In this document: positions 5,630 through 12,378 of the stretch, one piece after another | Layout: the number at the start of each line of letters is the position of its first letter | Position numbering within the stretch: position 1 is the first letter of the stretch | DNA from: an uncultured Clostridia bacterium | GTDB lineage: Bacteria; Bacillota; Clostridia; Oscillospirales; Ruminococcaceae | Direction: 5' to 3' | DNA length: 15,294 nt | Assembly (NCBI GenBank): GCA_944388825.1 | Contig: CALXKG010000160.1 | Span: forward strand, 1 to 15,294 | The notes under the pieces: model-generated | What the model saw: the letters and a program-made list of their open reading frames with translations, nothing else | Told to the model about the DNA's origin: nothing | Database searches by the model: none | Made by a program: the position numbers and the translations under genes

Positions 5630-7939
5630 TTAAGGATTGTAGGTGTTGGTCACGTCAAAGACGAGGTGGCGGACTTCTTCCGACACGGAGTCATATTCCT
5701 CCGGCAGGTCGGCTTCTTCCACCCACCAGTAATCGTCTTCCCATTCGGCGGGGATGTAGGTGCCGCCCATCCATTCATATTTTTCGTAGATGGTGACGGT
5801 GCGGTAGAGGTCTTCTTCGTGGTAGACGTTGACCTGGACCGCGTCGGGGCGGACGGTCTCATCGTCGCCGGACCAGAGCTTGTTGATCTTCAGGTAGGGG
5901 TCGCCGCGGTCTTCGTCTTCGCCTTCGGGGGCGAGGGAGCCGGTGACCGTATCGGACCCGCCGCCGAAGCCGCCGTCTACCGTGACCGTGTTGGAGAGGA
6001 CAGCGCCCGCTTCGGCGTCCTGATCGACCCGGGCGTTGTAGGAGACGGTGATGGTCTTATCTTCGGCGCTGAAGAGGTTGTCCAGCGTCAGGGTAAAGCC
6101 GGCCGCGGTCACTTCAACCGGGACGGAGGTCAGGCCGCCGTTCATCGTGACGTAGACGCTGTCGCCTTCCAGGCTCATGCCCTCCATCGTGTCGGTGATG
6201 GTGAGGGTGGAGGTGTATTTCGGGACGGTCACCTTCAGGGTGAAGGGGACGAGGTCGCCGGGCTGCGCCGCCGTGAAGGAGTCGGAGCCGCCGGAGGTCT
6301 TGACGACGGTCGGGACTTCGGTCGGGTTGGCGCCGTGGGCCGCTTTCAGGGCGGCGACGCCGGTCAGGGCCGCCGCTTCCACCTTTTCCGCATGGATCGG
6401 GTCGCTGTCGCCGTTCCAGCGGTTATTGGCAGAGTCGTCGTACCAGCCGTCGATCAGGTGGCTGCAGGAGGAGAGGACCCAGTTCTGGCCGATGGTGGGG
6501 AGGGTGAGTGTGCCATCAGAACTGTATACATCATCGCCCGCTTTGGAAGCAGTGTTGTTATATACAATGGCATTGGATAGGTCAATTGTACCGCCGTTTC
6601 CATTGTTATGAATAGCGCCGCCTGTAGCGCCACTGGAGTTGTTCGTCAAAGCTCCATTGACTGTTACACTGCCTGCTCCCTGCATATAGATTGCGCCTCC
6701 GCGTCCACCGGAGGTATTGTTGGTAATATTACCGTTAATTGTCAGATCAACATCATTGGCGATGTAAGCGAAACCGCCGACGTTGGAGGCGGTGCTGTTG
6801 CTGATGTCGTCATTGAAGATAACGTTGGAAGCGTTCTGAACCATCAGTATACCGCCATTTGTGCCGGTATTGTTGGTATATGTATTATCTTCAATGGTTA
6901 CATTGGTCTGTGCAATCCAGATTGCCCCGCCGTTATTTGCGGCATTTCCAGTAAACTCGTTGTCTGAAATGGTATTCATATCGGCGGTGGAATAAGTTAA
7001 GGCAATTGCGCCGCCGGAACCGCCATTCATCTTGTTGTACGTGAAGGTGCAGCCGGTGATGGTCGTTTCTCCGCACCACATGGTGTGGAGCGCGCCGCCG
7101 CCGGAACCGCTTCCGGAAGAGTTGCCGTCAAAATCGCAGCCGGTCATCTGGATGTTGCCGCAGTAAGACAGGTAAACGGCGCCGCCAACGGCGTTGCCAG
7201 CGCCGTTACTATCTGTACCAGCGCTTTTATTCCCATTAAAATCACAGTTGGTAAAAACGACGGTTTCTACGTTACTGACCGAGACAGCCCCGCCTAAAGG
7301 ACTCCCGTTATTATATTCCGATTGGTTGTTTTCAAAAACACAATTGGTAAAGGTAGCGGATGTATTCTGGACGGTTTCGCCAGTAATTAAATCGTAATTT
7401 ACCGCTGCGCCGGCTTCCTTCTGATTGGCGTTCAGTGCGGCGTTGTCTTTAAAGGTAACGCCGGTGACGGTCAGGTTTTTCAGTTCCTTGTAGGCCCGAA
7501 TGCCGGTACCGGTGGAAATCGTACCGTTTGTAACGGTGAAGCTGTTGATTTCGGTACCCATTGATGTGTAAGGAGTACCGATGGTTAAAGCCGCAGGAAC
7601 GATCTCTCCCGCCGACTGCGGGGTGGTGGAAGATCCGCCGGAAGAACCGTCAGTCCCGGGATGTTTTTCCCCGGAAAGGGTTTTCCCGTTTAAATCCAGC
7701 GTCAGGTTATCGGTTTCGACTGTGATTGCCGCGTCTGCGACATCGGTGAGCAGGGTGATGGTATTGCCTGCTTTGGCGCTTTCAAACGCCGCTTCCAGCG
7801 TCGCGTACTCGGTATCGCCGATTTTGGCTTCATTTTCCCCTGCCGCAGCCCGTCCCACCGGGAGCAGCATCAGCGCCATCAGCATCGCGACCAGCCCGCA
7901 GATCACCCGTTTGCAGGCCATTTGTTTACTTGTTGTCAC
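5630..7939 (-). CDS. Beta-helix surface protein with D2 and Cna-B domains
   Basis: This is a 769-residue exported, adhesin-like protein. A signal peptide spans residues 1-33 (cleavage near AAA/GE). Residues about 41-480 form a right-handed parallel beta-helix. Nine GGA[V/I/L]-like turns (for example GGAVSVS, GGAVYLS, GGAIALT, GGAIWIA, GGAIYMQ between about 216 and 444) alternate with Asn-rich FxxN coils, the pattern of polymorphic-membrane-protein-like helices. Residues about 553-667 resemble a fimbrial isopeptide D2-type domain. Residues 682-769 form a Cna-B-type domain (LKINKLW...VTNTYNP) that ends the protein. There is no LPXTG motif or C-terminal membrane anchor, so attachment is unclear. 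The start is GTG 7939 with GGAGG at 7947-7951 and 7 bases of spacing; the ATG at 7921 is less well placed. Transcription is probably controlled by the invertible segment upstream. Confidence 0.85.
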   Translation of the reverse strand: MTTSKQMACKRVICGLVAMLMALMLLPVGRAAAGENEAKIGDTEYATLEAAFESAKAGNTITLLTDVADAAITVETDNLTLDLNGKTLSGEKHPGTDGSSGGSSTTPQSAGEIVPAALTIGTPYTSMGTEINSFTVTNGTISTGTGIRAYKELKNLTVTGVTFKDNAALNANQKEAGAAVNYDLITGETVQNTSATFTNCVFENNQSEYNNGSPLGGAVSVSNVETVVFTNCDFNGNKSAGTDSNGAGNAVGGAVYLSYCGNIQMTGCDFDGNSSGSGSGGGALHTMWCGETTITGCTFTYNKMNGGSGGAIALTYSTADMNTISDNEFTGNAANNGGAIWIAQTNVTIEDNTYTNNTGTNGGILMVQNASNVIFNDDISNSTASNVGGFAYIANDVDLTINGNITNNTSGGRGGAIYMQGAGSVTVNGALTNNSSGATGGAIHNNGNGGTIDLSNAIVYNNTASKAGDDVYSSDGTLTLPTIGQNWVLSSCSHLIDGWYDDSANNRWNGDSDPIHAEKVEAAALTGVAALKAAHGANPTEVPTVVKTSGGSDSFTAAQPGDLVPFTLKVTVPKYTSTLTITDTMEGMSLEGDSVYVTMNGGLTSVPVEVTAAGFTLTLDNLFSAEDKTITVSYNARVDQDAEAGAVLSNTVTVDGGFGGGSDTVTGSLAPEGEDEDRGDPYLKINKLWSGDDETVRPDAVQVNVYHEEDLYRTVTIYEKYEWMGGTYIPAEWEDDYWWVEEADLPEEYDSVSEEVRHLVFDVTNTYNP

Positions 7940-8013
7940 AACACGTCCTCCGTTTCATTTTTTGTACGTCTGCGGTCAACAGCCGCTCCGGCCGGGACGC
8001 CGCCGGCGGGAGG

Positions 8014-8033
8014 GACAGAAGAGACATTCTGTC
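8014..8033. repeat. Left inverted repeat of the switch (IRL)
   Basis: This 20-bp repeat reads GACAGAA-GAGACA-TTCTGTC. It consists of two 7-bp inverted arms around an asymmetric 6-bp core, the layout of a tyrosine-recombinase crossover site. It is an exact reverse complement of 8234-8253. Locally the arms extend by GG/CC to 9 bp. It lies 75 bp upstream of the beta-helix start codon. Confidence 0.9.
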
Positions 8034-8074
8034 CCGGAACCGGCCCGCCTATTCCGGAGAAGCCATGATATAAT

Positions 8075-8102
8075 ATGATACGAAACCCGAAATTGACCGC
8101 AA
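8075..8102 (-). promoter_or_regulatory. Weak candidate promoter toward the beta-helix gene
   Basis: On the minus strand, TTGCGG (8097-8102), 16 bases and TATCAT (8075-8080) could give basal transcription toward the beta-helix gene in the present orientation. The -35 is poor (3 of 6), so this is a low-confidence alternative to complete OFF silence. Confidence 0.25.
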
Positions 8103-8108
8103 AACCAG

Positions 8109-8138
8109 AGAACTGTAAAAAAATCATGTTACAGTTCT
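8109..8138. repeat. Nested inverted repeat inside the switch
   Basis: AGAACTGTAA (8109-8118) and TTACAGTTCT (8129-8138) are perfect 10-bp arms with a 10-base spacer. The stem is AT-rich and the minus strand continues with GGTTTTG. It could be an operator, a weak terminator of recombinase transcripts, or an accessory recombination site. Confidence 0.75.
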
Positions 8139-8168
8139 GTTAAATTCGCCCATTTTTCGAAGATGTGA

Positions 8169-8197
8169 TTGCAAAACCTGCCGGGGTATGCTATGAT
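8169..8197 (+). promoter_or_regulatory. Strong promoter inside the invertible segment
   Basis: TTGCAA (8169-8174), a 17-base spacer and TATGAT (8192-8197) with an extended -10 (TGC). In the sequenced orientation it reads rightward, antisense to the recombinase 3' end. After inversion it would read through the left repeat into the beta-helix gene. Confidence 0.8.
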
Positions 8198-8233
8198 AAA
8201 GATGATTAACAGCTTGGAGGAAATTTTTTCCAA

Positions 8234-8253
8234 GACAGAATGTCTCTTCTGTC
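8234..8253. repeat. Right inverted repeat of the switch (IRR)
   Basis: This is GACAGAA-TGTCTC-TTCTGTC, the exact reverse complement of the left repeat, with the 6-bp core in opposite orientation. Its last two bases (8252-8253) are part of the recombinase stop codon TGA (8254-8252, minus strand). The repeat sequence is restored after inversion, so the stop codon would be unchanged. Just before it, CTTGGA (8213-8218) and TCCAAG (8229-8234) form a small hairpin. Confidence 0.9.
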
Positions 8254-9094
8254 AGCAGACAAGCCGCAGCTTTTCCAGCTCCCGCCGGTGCTCGGATCCG
8301 GTCGAGACGAGATAGATCCGGGTGGTCGAAAGGCTGGCGTGGCCCAGGATGTCCGCCAGTTTGACAATGTCCCGGGTCGCCCGGTAGAACGCCCGGGCGA
8401 ACAGGTGGCGCAGGTTGTGGGGGAAGACCTTCCCGGGGGAGACGCCCGCCTCTTTGCAGAGGGCTTTCATCTCCGCCCAAATCTGTTTCCGGTTTAAACT
8501 TTTACCGCTTCTGGTGCGGAAGATCGCGCCGGAAGCGATTTTCTGTTTCCGGGCGTATTTGACCAGCTTCCGGCAGAGCTTGCCCGGCAGCAGGACCGTC
8601 CGGATCTTTCCCTTGAGGGCGATCTCCGCCATGCCCAGCCGGGCCGCTTCGACGGTGATATACTGCGTCTCGCTCACCCGCACGCCGGTCGCGCCCAGCG
8701 TTTCCAGCAGCAGGGCGAGCCGCGTTTTCCCCTGCCGCTGGGCCGCCTGCACCAGCCGGCGGAATTCCGCGCGGGTCAGCTCCCGGGCGTCCTCCCGGAA
8801 GGCACGCCGCTGCACCTTCAGCGCCCTGACCCGGCAGTCTTCCCAGCGGAGGAACGTAAACAGCGCGTTGACGGCGGCCAGTTTGCCGTTGACGGTCGCG
8901 GGTTTGTGGATGGCGGACAGCTCTTTTTTCCAGCCGGACACCTTCTCCGGCGTGACCGGCGCGCCGCCCGCCCAGGCGGCGAACGCGCGGGCGTCGTGCA
9001 GGCATTTGGCGACGGTCGCCGGGGACTTTTCCCGACGGATGAGCGCGCGGCGGAAGGCGGTAAGGCCGGCGGCGGACAGGATGCGGTTTTCCAT
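8252..9094 (-). CDS. Tyrosine recombinase, predicted switch invertase
   Basis: This is a 280-residue XerC/D-like site-specific recombinase. Residues about 5-90 form the SAM-like core-binding domain (including TVNGKLAAVNALFTFL). Residues about 105-280 form the catalytic domain with every expected residue: R139 (ATGVRVSE), a beta-hairpin Lys (K161 or K163), H226 and R229 (HNLRH), H252 (LGHASLSTT) and the nucleophile Y261 (IYL). Length is normal, so it should be active. The ATG at 9094 has AAGGGAG upstream. Its stop overlaps the right inverted repeat, strongly suggesting that it acts on the adjacent site. A general XerC/XerD housekeeping role is less likely given this position, but cannot be excluded. 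Confidence 0.9.
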   Translation of the reverse strand: MENRILSAAGLTAFRRALIRREKSPATVAKCLHDARAFAAWAGGAPVTPEKVSGWKKELSAIHKPATVNGKLAAVNALFTFLRWEDCRVRALKVQRRAFREDARELTRAEFRRLVQAAQRQGKTRLALLLETLGATGVRVSETQYITVEAARLGMAEIALKGKIRTVLLPGKLCRKLVKYARKQKIASGAIFRTRSGKSLNRKQIWAEMKALCKEAGVSPGKVFPHNLRHLFARAFYRATRDIVKLADILGHASLSTTRIYLVSTGSEHRRELEKLRLVC

Positions 9095-9136
9095 GGCAGT
9101 TTCTCCCTTGCGATTTTCTGGTTTGCGCTTTTCTCC

Positions 9137-9142
9137 ATTATA
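9137..9142 (-). promoter_or_regulatory. -10 element of the recombinase promoter
   Basis: The minus strand has a perfect TATAAT about 43 bases upstream of the recombinase ATG, but no recognisable -35 at 16-18 bases. A promoter lacking a good -35 would fit low or activator-dependent recombinase expression; that is inference. Confidence 0.5.
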
Positions 9143-9197
9143 CCGCGCCCGGCGGGGGGCAGGATGTGATGAAAAGATGAAAAAAGGGGGAACCGGG

Positions 9198-9226
9198 TTG
9201 AAATTCCCGCCTTTTCACGATATAAT
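9198..9226 (+). promoter_or_regulatory. Promoter of the mscS-gluQ operon
   Basis: TTGAAA (9198-9203), a 17-base spacer and a perfect TATAAT (9221-9226). The mscS start codon lies about 35 bases downstream of the predicted transcription start. It diverges from the recombinase promoter. Confidence 0.88.
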
Positions 9227-9268
9227 AACCTCGGAAGCCTGTTTCAGGGAAAAAATAGGGAAAGGCTG

Positions 9269-10372
9269 ATGAGTATGATGCAAAACCTCTCCGCCGTCGC
9301 GGATTTCTTCATCCGGACTTCCGACGGCAACCTGCTGGGGAAAGTGGTCGCGGTGCTGCTGGCGCTGATCCTGTTCGGCGCGGTGTTTATGCTCCGCCGC
9401 AGGATCGTGGCGCTGGTGATCGCGGCCGCAAAAAAACTGACCCATAAGTCGCCGGCCGCCGCCGGGATCATCGACTGCTTTACAAAACCGCTGGTCGGGC
9501 TCTGCGTGCTGCTGGCGGGGTATGGGGCGCTGGGGATCCTGCTTGCCGGGTTCGGCGTTTCGCAGCCGCGCTTTATCAGCCAGCTGGCCCGGGCGGGGGT
9601 CATCCTCCTCGCCGCCTGGGGGCTGCTGAAGGCCTCCGGGCCGGCGGTCGCGGCCGTGCGCGGGGGAAAGGGCGTGCTGTCCGAGACGCTGGCCGCGTTC
9701 CTCTCGCGGATCGCGCAGGTGATCATCGCGGCGCTGGCGGCGGTGATGGTGATGGATATCTTCGAGTACGATGTGACCGGTATCATCACCGGGCTGGGCA
9801 TCGTCGGCCTGGCCTTTTCGCTGGCTGCGCAGGACACCGCCAGCAACTTCATCGGCGGGGTGGTCATCATCGCCGACAAGCCCTTTGCGGTCGGCGACTG
9901 GATCCAGACCAGCACGCTGGAAGGGGTCGTCGAAGACATTTCCCTCCGCTCCACCCGCATCCGCACCTTTAAAGACGCGCTGGTCGTCGTCTCCAATTCT
10001 TCCCTGTCGGCCGACGAGATCATCAACTGGTCCCGGATGAGCAAGCGCCGGGTCGAGATGGCGCTGGGGTTTGCCTATTCCACCCCGCGGGAGACGCTGC
10101 AAAGGGCGGTGGAAGGGATCCGGGAGCTGCTCGCGGCGGATGAAAATGTCGTCGACCCGGTGACGGTCGCGTTTAACGAGTTCGGCGAATCGTCTTTGAA
10201 TGTGACGGTCAGCTACTTTATCAAACAGACCGGCTACGCCGATTATATCCGGGAAAAGGAAAAACTGAATTTTAAAATCATGGCTTTCTGCGAAGAGATC
10301 GGGGCGTCGTTCGCCTTCCCCAGCCGGACGGTCTATCTGGAGAAGGGCAAAAACCCGGAGGACAGCCTTTGA
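9269..10372 (+). CDS. MscS-family mechanosensitive ion channel
   Basis: This is a 367-residue small-conductance mechanosensitive channel in the cytoplasmic membrane that would open on hypo-osmotic shock. Hydrophobic helices are visible at about 23-42, 73-96, 106-124 and 145-165. The pore-lining helix follows at about 171-187. The family signature lies at about 181-212 (LAFSLAAQDTASNFIGG then ADKPFAVGDWI). A cytoplasmic beta domain follows with ISLRSTRIRTFKDALVVVSNS, then the C-terminal alpha/beta domain. The extra N-terminal helices distinguish it from the minimal three-helix MscS. The ATG at 9269 follows GGGAAAGG. The TGA stop overlaps the TTG start of the next gene, so the two are co-transcribed and probably translationally coupled. 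Confidence 0.92.
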   Translation: MSMMQNLSAVADFFIRTSDGNLLGKVVAVLLALILFGAVFMLRRRIVALVIAAAKKLTHKSPAAAGIIDCFTKPLVGLCVLLAGYGALGILLAGFGVSQPRFISQLARAGVILLAAWGLLKASGPAVAAVRGGKGVLSETLAAFLSRIAQVIIAALAAVMVMDIFEYDVTGIITGLGIVGLAFSLAAQDTASNFIGGVVIIADKPFAVGDWIQTSTLEGVVEDISLRSTRIRTFKDALVVVSNSSLSADEIINWSRMSKRRVEMALGFAYSTPRETLQRAVEGIRELLAADENVVDPVTVAFNEFGESSLNVTVSYFIKQTGYADYIREKEKLNFKIMAFCEEIGASFAFPSRTVYLEKGKNPEDSL

Positions 10373-11310
10373 GCGGGGTCGCCGGGCGGTTCGCGCCGAC
10401 CCCGTCGGGGAAGATGCATTTGGGGAACGTCCTCTGCTGCCTGCTGGCCTGGCTGTCGGCCCGGTCGCAGGGCGGGAAGGTCATCCTGCGGGTGGAGGAC
10501 CTCGACCCCGAGCGGAGCGGGCCGGCGTTCGAGCGGCAGATCGAGGACGACCTGCGCTGGCTGGGCCTTGACTGGGACGAGGGTGGGCTGGAGGCGGAAA
10601 ACGGGAGCTACTGCCAGTCGAACCGGGCCGGGGTTTATGAGGCGTATTTTGCGCGCCTCAAAAGCCGGGGGCTGGTCTATCCCTGTTTCTGTTCCCGGGC
10701 GGAGCTGCACGCCGCCGACGCGCCCCACTTGAGCGACGGGCGGTATCTCTACCCCGGCACCTGTCGGGGGCTGACGCCGGAAGAGACGGCTGCGCGGATG
10801 AAAAAGCGCAGGCCCGCCTGGCGGGTCAAGGCGCCGGATGAAACGATTGCGTTTACCGACCTGCATTACGGCCCCTATACCGAAAACCTGGCGGCCGAAT
10901 GCGGGGATTTTGTCATCCGGCGGGCGGACGGGGTGTTCGCCTATCAGCTGGCGACGGCGGTGGACGACGCCCTGATGGGCGTCACCGAGGTCGTCCGGGG
11001 AAGGGATCTGATCGGGTCGACCGCGAGGCAGATCTGGCTGCAAAAAGAACTCGGCCTGCCAAGTCCCGTTTACGGGCATATCCCGCTTTTGACCGACGCG
11101 GACGGGCGGCGGCTGTCCAAACGGGACGGCGACCTGGAGCTGCAGAAGCTGCGGCAGCGCTGGCGGCCGGAAGAGATCATCGGGATGCTGGCGGCGGCGG
11201 CCGGGCTGCTACCGGCTTACCGGCCGGCTACGGCGGCGGAATTGATCCCGGGGTTTTCGTGGGAGAAGGTCCGGCGGGAGGATATCCGGCTGCCGGGGTG
11301 GATAAAATAA
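10369..11310 (+). CDS. gluQ: Glutamyl-Q tRNA(Asp) synthetase
   Basis: GluQRS activates glutamate without tRNA and attaches it to queuosine at position 34 of tRNA(Asp). The 313-residue product is a truncated class I GluRS lacking the anticodon-binding domain, the usual GluQ architecture. Visible motifs are the HIGH-like PTPSGKMHLGN (residues 11-20), RVEDLDPER (41-49), the zinc ligands C106/C108 with Y126 or Y128 and C132 (PCFCSR...YLYPGTC), and the KMSKS-like RLSKRDGD (248-255). The start is TTG at 10369, overlapping the mscS stop as TTGA. GGAGG at 10357-10361 with 7 bases of spacing supports it strongly, and the conserved GRFAPTPSG follows at once. No other ATG is suitable. A terminator follows. 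Confidence 0.93.
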   Translation: MSGVAGRFAPTPSGKMHLGNVLCCLLAWLSARSQGGKVILRVEDLDPERSGPAFERQIEDDLRWLGLDWDEGGLEAENGSYCQSNRAGVYEAYFARLKSRGLVYPCFCSRAELHAADAPHLSDGRYLYPGTCRGLTPEETAARMKKRRPAWRVKAPDETIAFTDLHYGPYTENLAAECGDFVIRRADGVFAYQLATAVDDALMGVTEVVRGRDLIGSTARQIWLQKELGLPSPVYGHIPLLTDADGRRLSKRDGDLELQKLRQRWRPEEIIGMLAAAAGLLPAYRPATAAELIPGFSWEKVRREDIRLPGWIK

Positions 11311-11325
11311 CAGGATATTGTAAAA

Positions 11326-11361
11326 CGCCCTGGCTGTTGAAACGGCCGGGGCGCTGTTTTT
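11326..11361. terminator. Bidirectional terminator between gluQ and the toxin
   Basis: CGCCCTGGC (11326-11334) pairs with GCCGGGGCG (11345-11353) with one G-U pair. It is followed by TTTTT (11357-11361) on plus and GTTTTA on minus. It serves the convergent gluQ and toxin genes; the T tract touches the toxin stop codon. Confidence 0.85.
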
Positions 11362-11672
11362 CAGATCAATTTTTCGTAATCGCGCCTGCCGTAGATCACA
11401 TGGGCGATATAGACGCGCTCGTTTGGTTCATCCACCTTATAGAAAACAAGATAATTGCCGGCTTTTGCTTTCCGGTAGCTTTGAAATGCGGCGGGCAAAT
11501 TTTTACAAAGGCCATAAATCGTGGGCATTTCCGCTATCCTTTGATAGCATTCTGTTAAAAGGGAGAGGAAATGCCCGGCCGCCTGCGGATTGTCCAGGTC
11601 AAATTCCAGATAGGTGACGATCTGCTCGATCTCGCTTTCCGCATACGGGGAAACGATGAGTTTATAAGCCAT
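11361..11672 (-). CDS. RelE/ParE-family type II toxin
   Basis: This 103-residue protein has the RelE/ParE fold pattern. It opens with YKLIVSPYAESEIEQIVTYL, followed by a helical hairpin. The C-terminal beta strands YRKAKAGNYLVFYKVDEPNERVYIAHVIYGRRDYEKLI carry the typical basic and aromatic residues. RelE members cleave mRNA on the ribosome and ParE members poison gyrase; sequence alone does not separate these here, although the R/K-rich strands and terminal GRRDY fit the general family. It starts at 11672 (ATG, minus strand), overlapping the antitoxin gene by 11 bases, a standard toxin-antitoxin arrangement that implies translational coupling. Confidence 0.88.
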   Translation of the reverse strand: MAYKLIVSPYAESEIEQIVTYLEFDLDNPQAAGHFLSLLTECYQRIAEMPTIYGLCKNLPAAFQSYRKAKAGNYLVFYKVDEPNERVYIAHVIYGRRDYEKLI

Positions 11673-11922
11673 GTTTCTTCCGGATCCTCTTTAAACTTTC
11701 GAATGCGTCGGCGCCTTTTCCTTCCCGAAATTGCTGTTCCGAGATATCCAGGCTTTTGTAAAGGTCGAGCAGGAAGAACTTTTCCTCGTATGTTTTCATG
11801 TTCATGATGGCCATTTCGCCGTAACCATTTTTGGTGATGAAGATGGGTTCGTCCGACTCCTGGACCATTTTGGAGATTTTGGCGGTGTCCTTCAGGTCGC
11901 GAATGGGGATGATGCGCGGCAT
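11662..11922 (-). CDS. Phd/YefM-family antitoxin
   Basis: This 86-residue antitoxin starts MPRIIPIRDLKDTAKISKMVQES, the conserved Phd/YefM N-terminal DNA-binding and dimerisation segment. It continues DEPIFITKNGYGEMAIMNMKTYEE and ends in a charged, probably disordered C-terminal toxin-neutralising tail. ATG 11922 is chosen because AGGAG lies 8 bases upstream; the in-frame GTG at 11931 would touch that site. The antitoxin is first in the operon and overlaps the toxin by 11 bases. It is expected to bind its own promoter, where a perfect palindrome sits between -35 and -10, alone or as complex with the toxin. Confidence 0.88.
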   Translation of the reverse strand: MPRIIPIRDLKDTAKISKMVQESDEPIFITKNGYGEMAIMNMKTYEEKFFLLDLYKSLDISEQQFREGKGADAFESLKRIRKKHGL

Positions 11923-11946
11923 AATGCTCACTCCTTTCCTGGCTTT

Positions 11947-11975
11947 ATTATACCATAATTATGGGACGGATGCAA
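11947..11975 (-). promoter_or_regulatory. Toxin-antitoxin promoter with palindromic operator
   Basis: On the minus strand, TTGCAT (11970-11975), a 17-base spacer and TATAAT (11947-11952) with extended TGG. Inside the spacer the perfect 12-bp palindrome CCATAATTATGG (11953-11964) is the likely operator for antitoxin autoregulation. Confidence 0.8.
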
Positions 11976-11978
11976 GGC

Positions 11979-12362
11979 TCAGTCCACCTGGGGCGGGAAG
12001 GGGTTCAGTTTTCCTTCCCGCTCTTTTTTCAGCCGGTCGGCGGTGAAGCGGACATAGTCCAGCACCTTTTCCAGCGATTTTTCGTCCAGCCCTTCCATCT
12101 CGGCCATGATCGCCCGGCGGAGCGGGGCGGCGGAAGCGTTGGGGTCGTAGCCCAGCAGTTCGTCTACCGATACATGGAGGTAGCGGGCGACCGCCAGAAG
12201 TTTGGCGGCGGAGGGGGCCGCCGTCCCCTTTTTCCACTGGGAATAAAGGCCGGTCGAGAATCCAAGTTCCCGGGCCATCCGGGCGGCGGTGCGCTTCTGT
12301 TCGGAGAGGATCCGGTCGATCCGGCCGGTCAGCGCTTTCATATCCAGTGTGGGTTCGGGCAT
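11979..12362 (-). CDS. XRE-family transcriptional regulator
   Basis: This 127-residue DNA-binding protein carries a Cro/cI-type helix-turn-helix at about residues 9-67 (IDRILSEQKRTAARMARELGFSTGLYSQWKKGTAAPSAAKLLAVARYLHVSVDELLG). A helical C-terminal segment (LDEKSLEKVLDYVRFTADRLKKE) typical of Firmicutes XRE repressors is probably for dimerisation. ATG 12362 has AAGGAG 6 bases upstream; the longer frame from 12386 is rejected. It reads away from the terminase module, and two identical 20-bp elements with a palindromic core lie between them. It is therefore probably the repressor of that module and of itself, like a small phage or element repressor. The toxin-antitoxin promoter begins within its 3' end region. 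Confidence 0.85.
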   Translation of the reverse strand: MPEPTLDMKALTGRIDRILSEQKRTAARMARELGFSTGLYSQWKKGTAAPSAAKLLAVARYLHVSVDELLGYDPNASAAPLRRAIMAEMEGLDEKSLEKVLDYVRFTADRLKKEREGKLNPFPPQVD

Positions 12363-12378
12363 GGTGTGCTCCTTTCGC

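Larger units (their letters stand above)
8014..8253. other. Predicted invertible promoter segment (phase switch)
   Basis: A 240-bp segment lies between perfect 20-bp inverted repeats, with 200 bp of AT-richer DNA inside. It is between a surface protein gene and a tyrosine recombinase gene. The interior holds one near-consensus promoter reading rightward (8169-8197), an AT-rich block with -10-like sequences on both strands (8067-8080), and a nested 10-bp inverted repeat (8109-8138). No gene is present. Size, repeat length and context resemble known clostridial switches such as the cwpV switch of Clostridioides difficile. Inversion itself is predicted, not shown. The rest of the gap, 7952-8013, holds the GC-rich leader of the beta-helix gene. 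Confidence 0.8.

Noticed and set aside
9215..10102. Long minus-strand open frames opposite mscS
   Set aside because: They are high-GC shadow frames with no family features; the plus frame has the full MscS signature and promoter.
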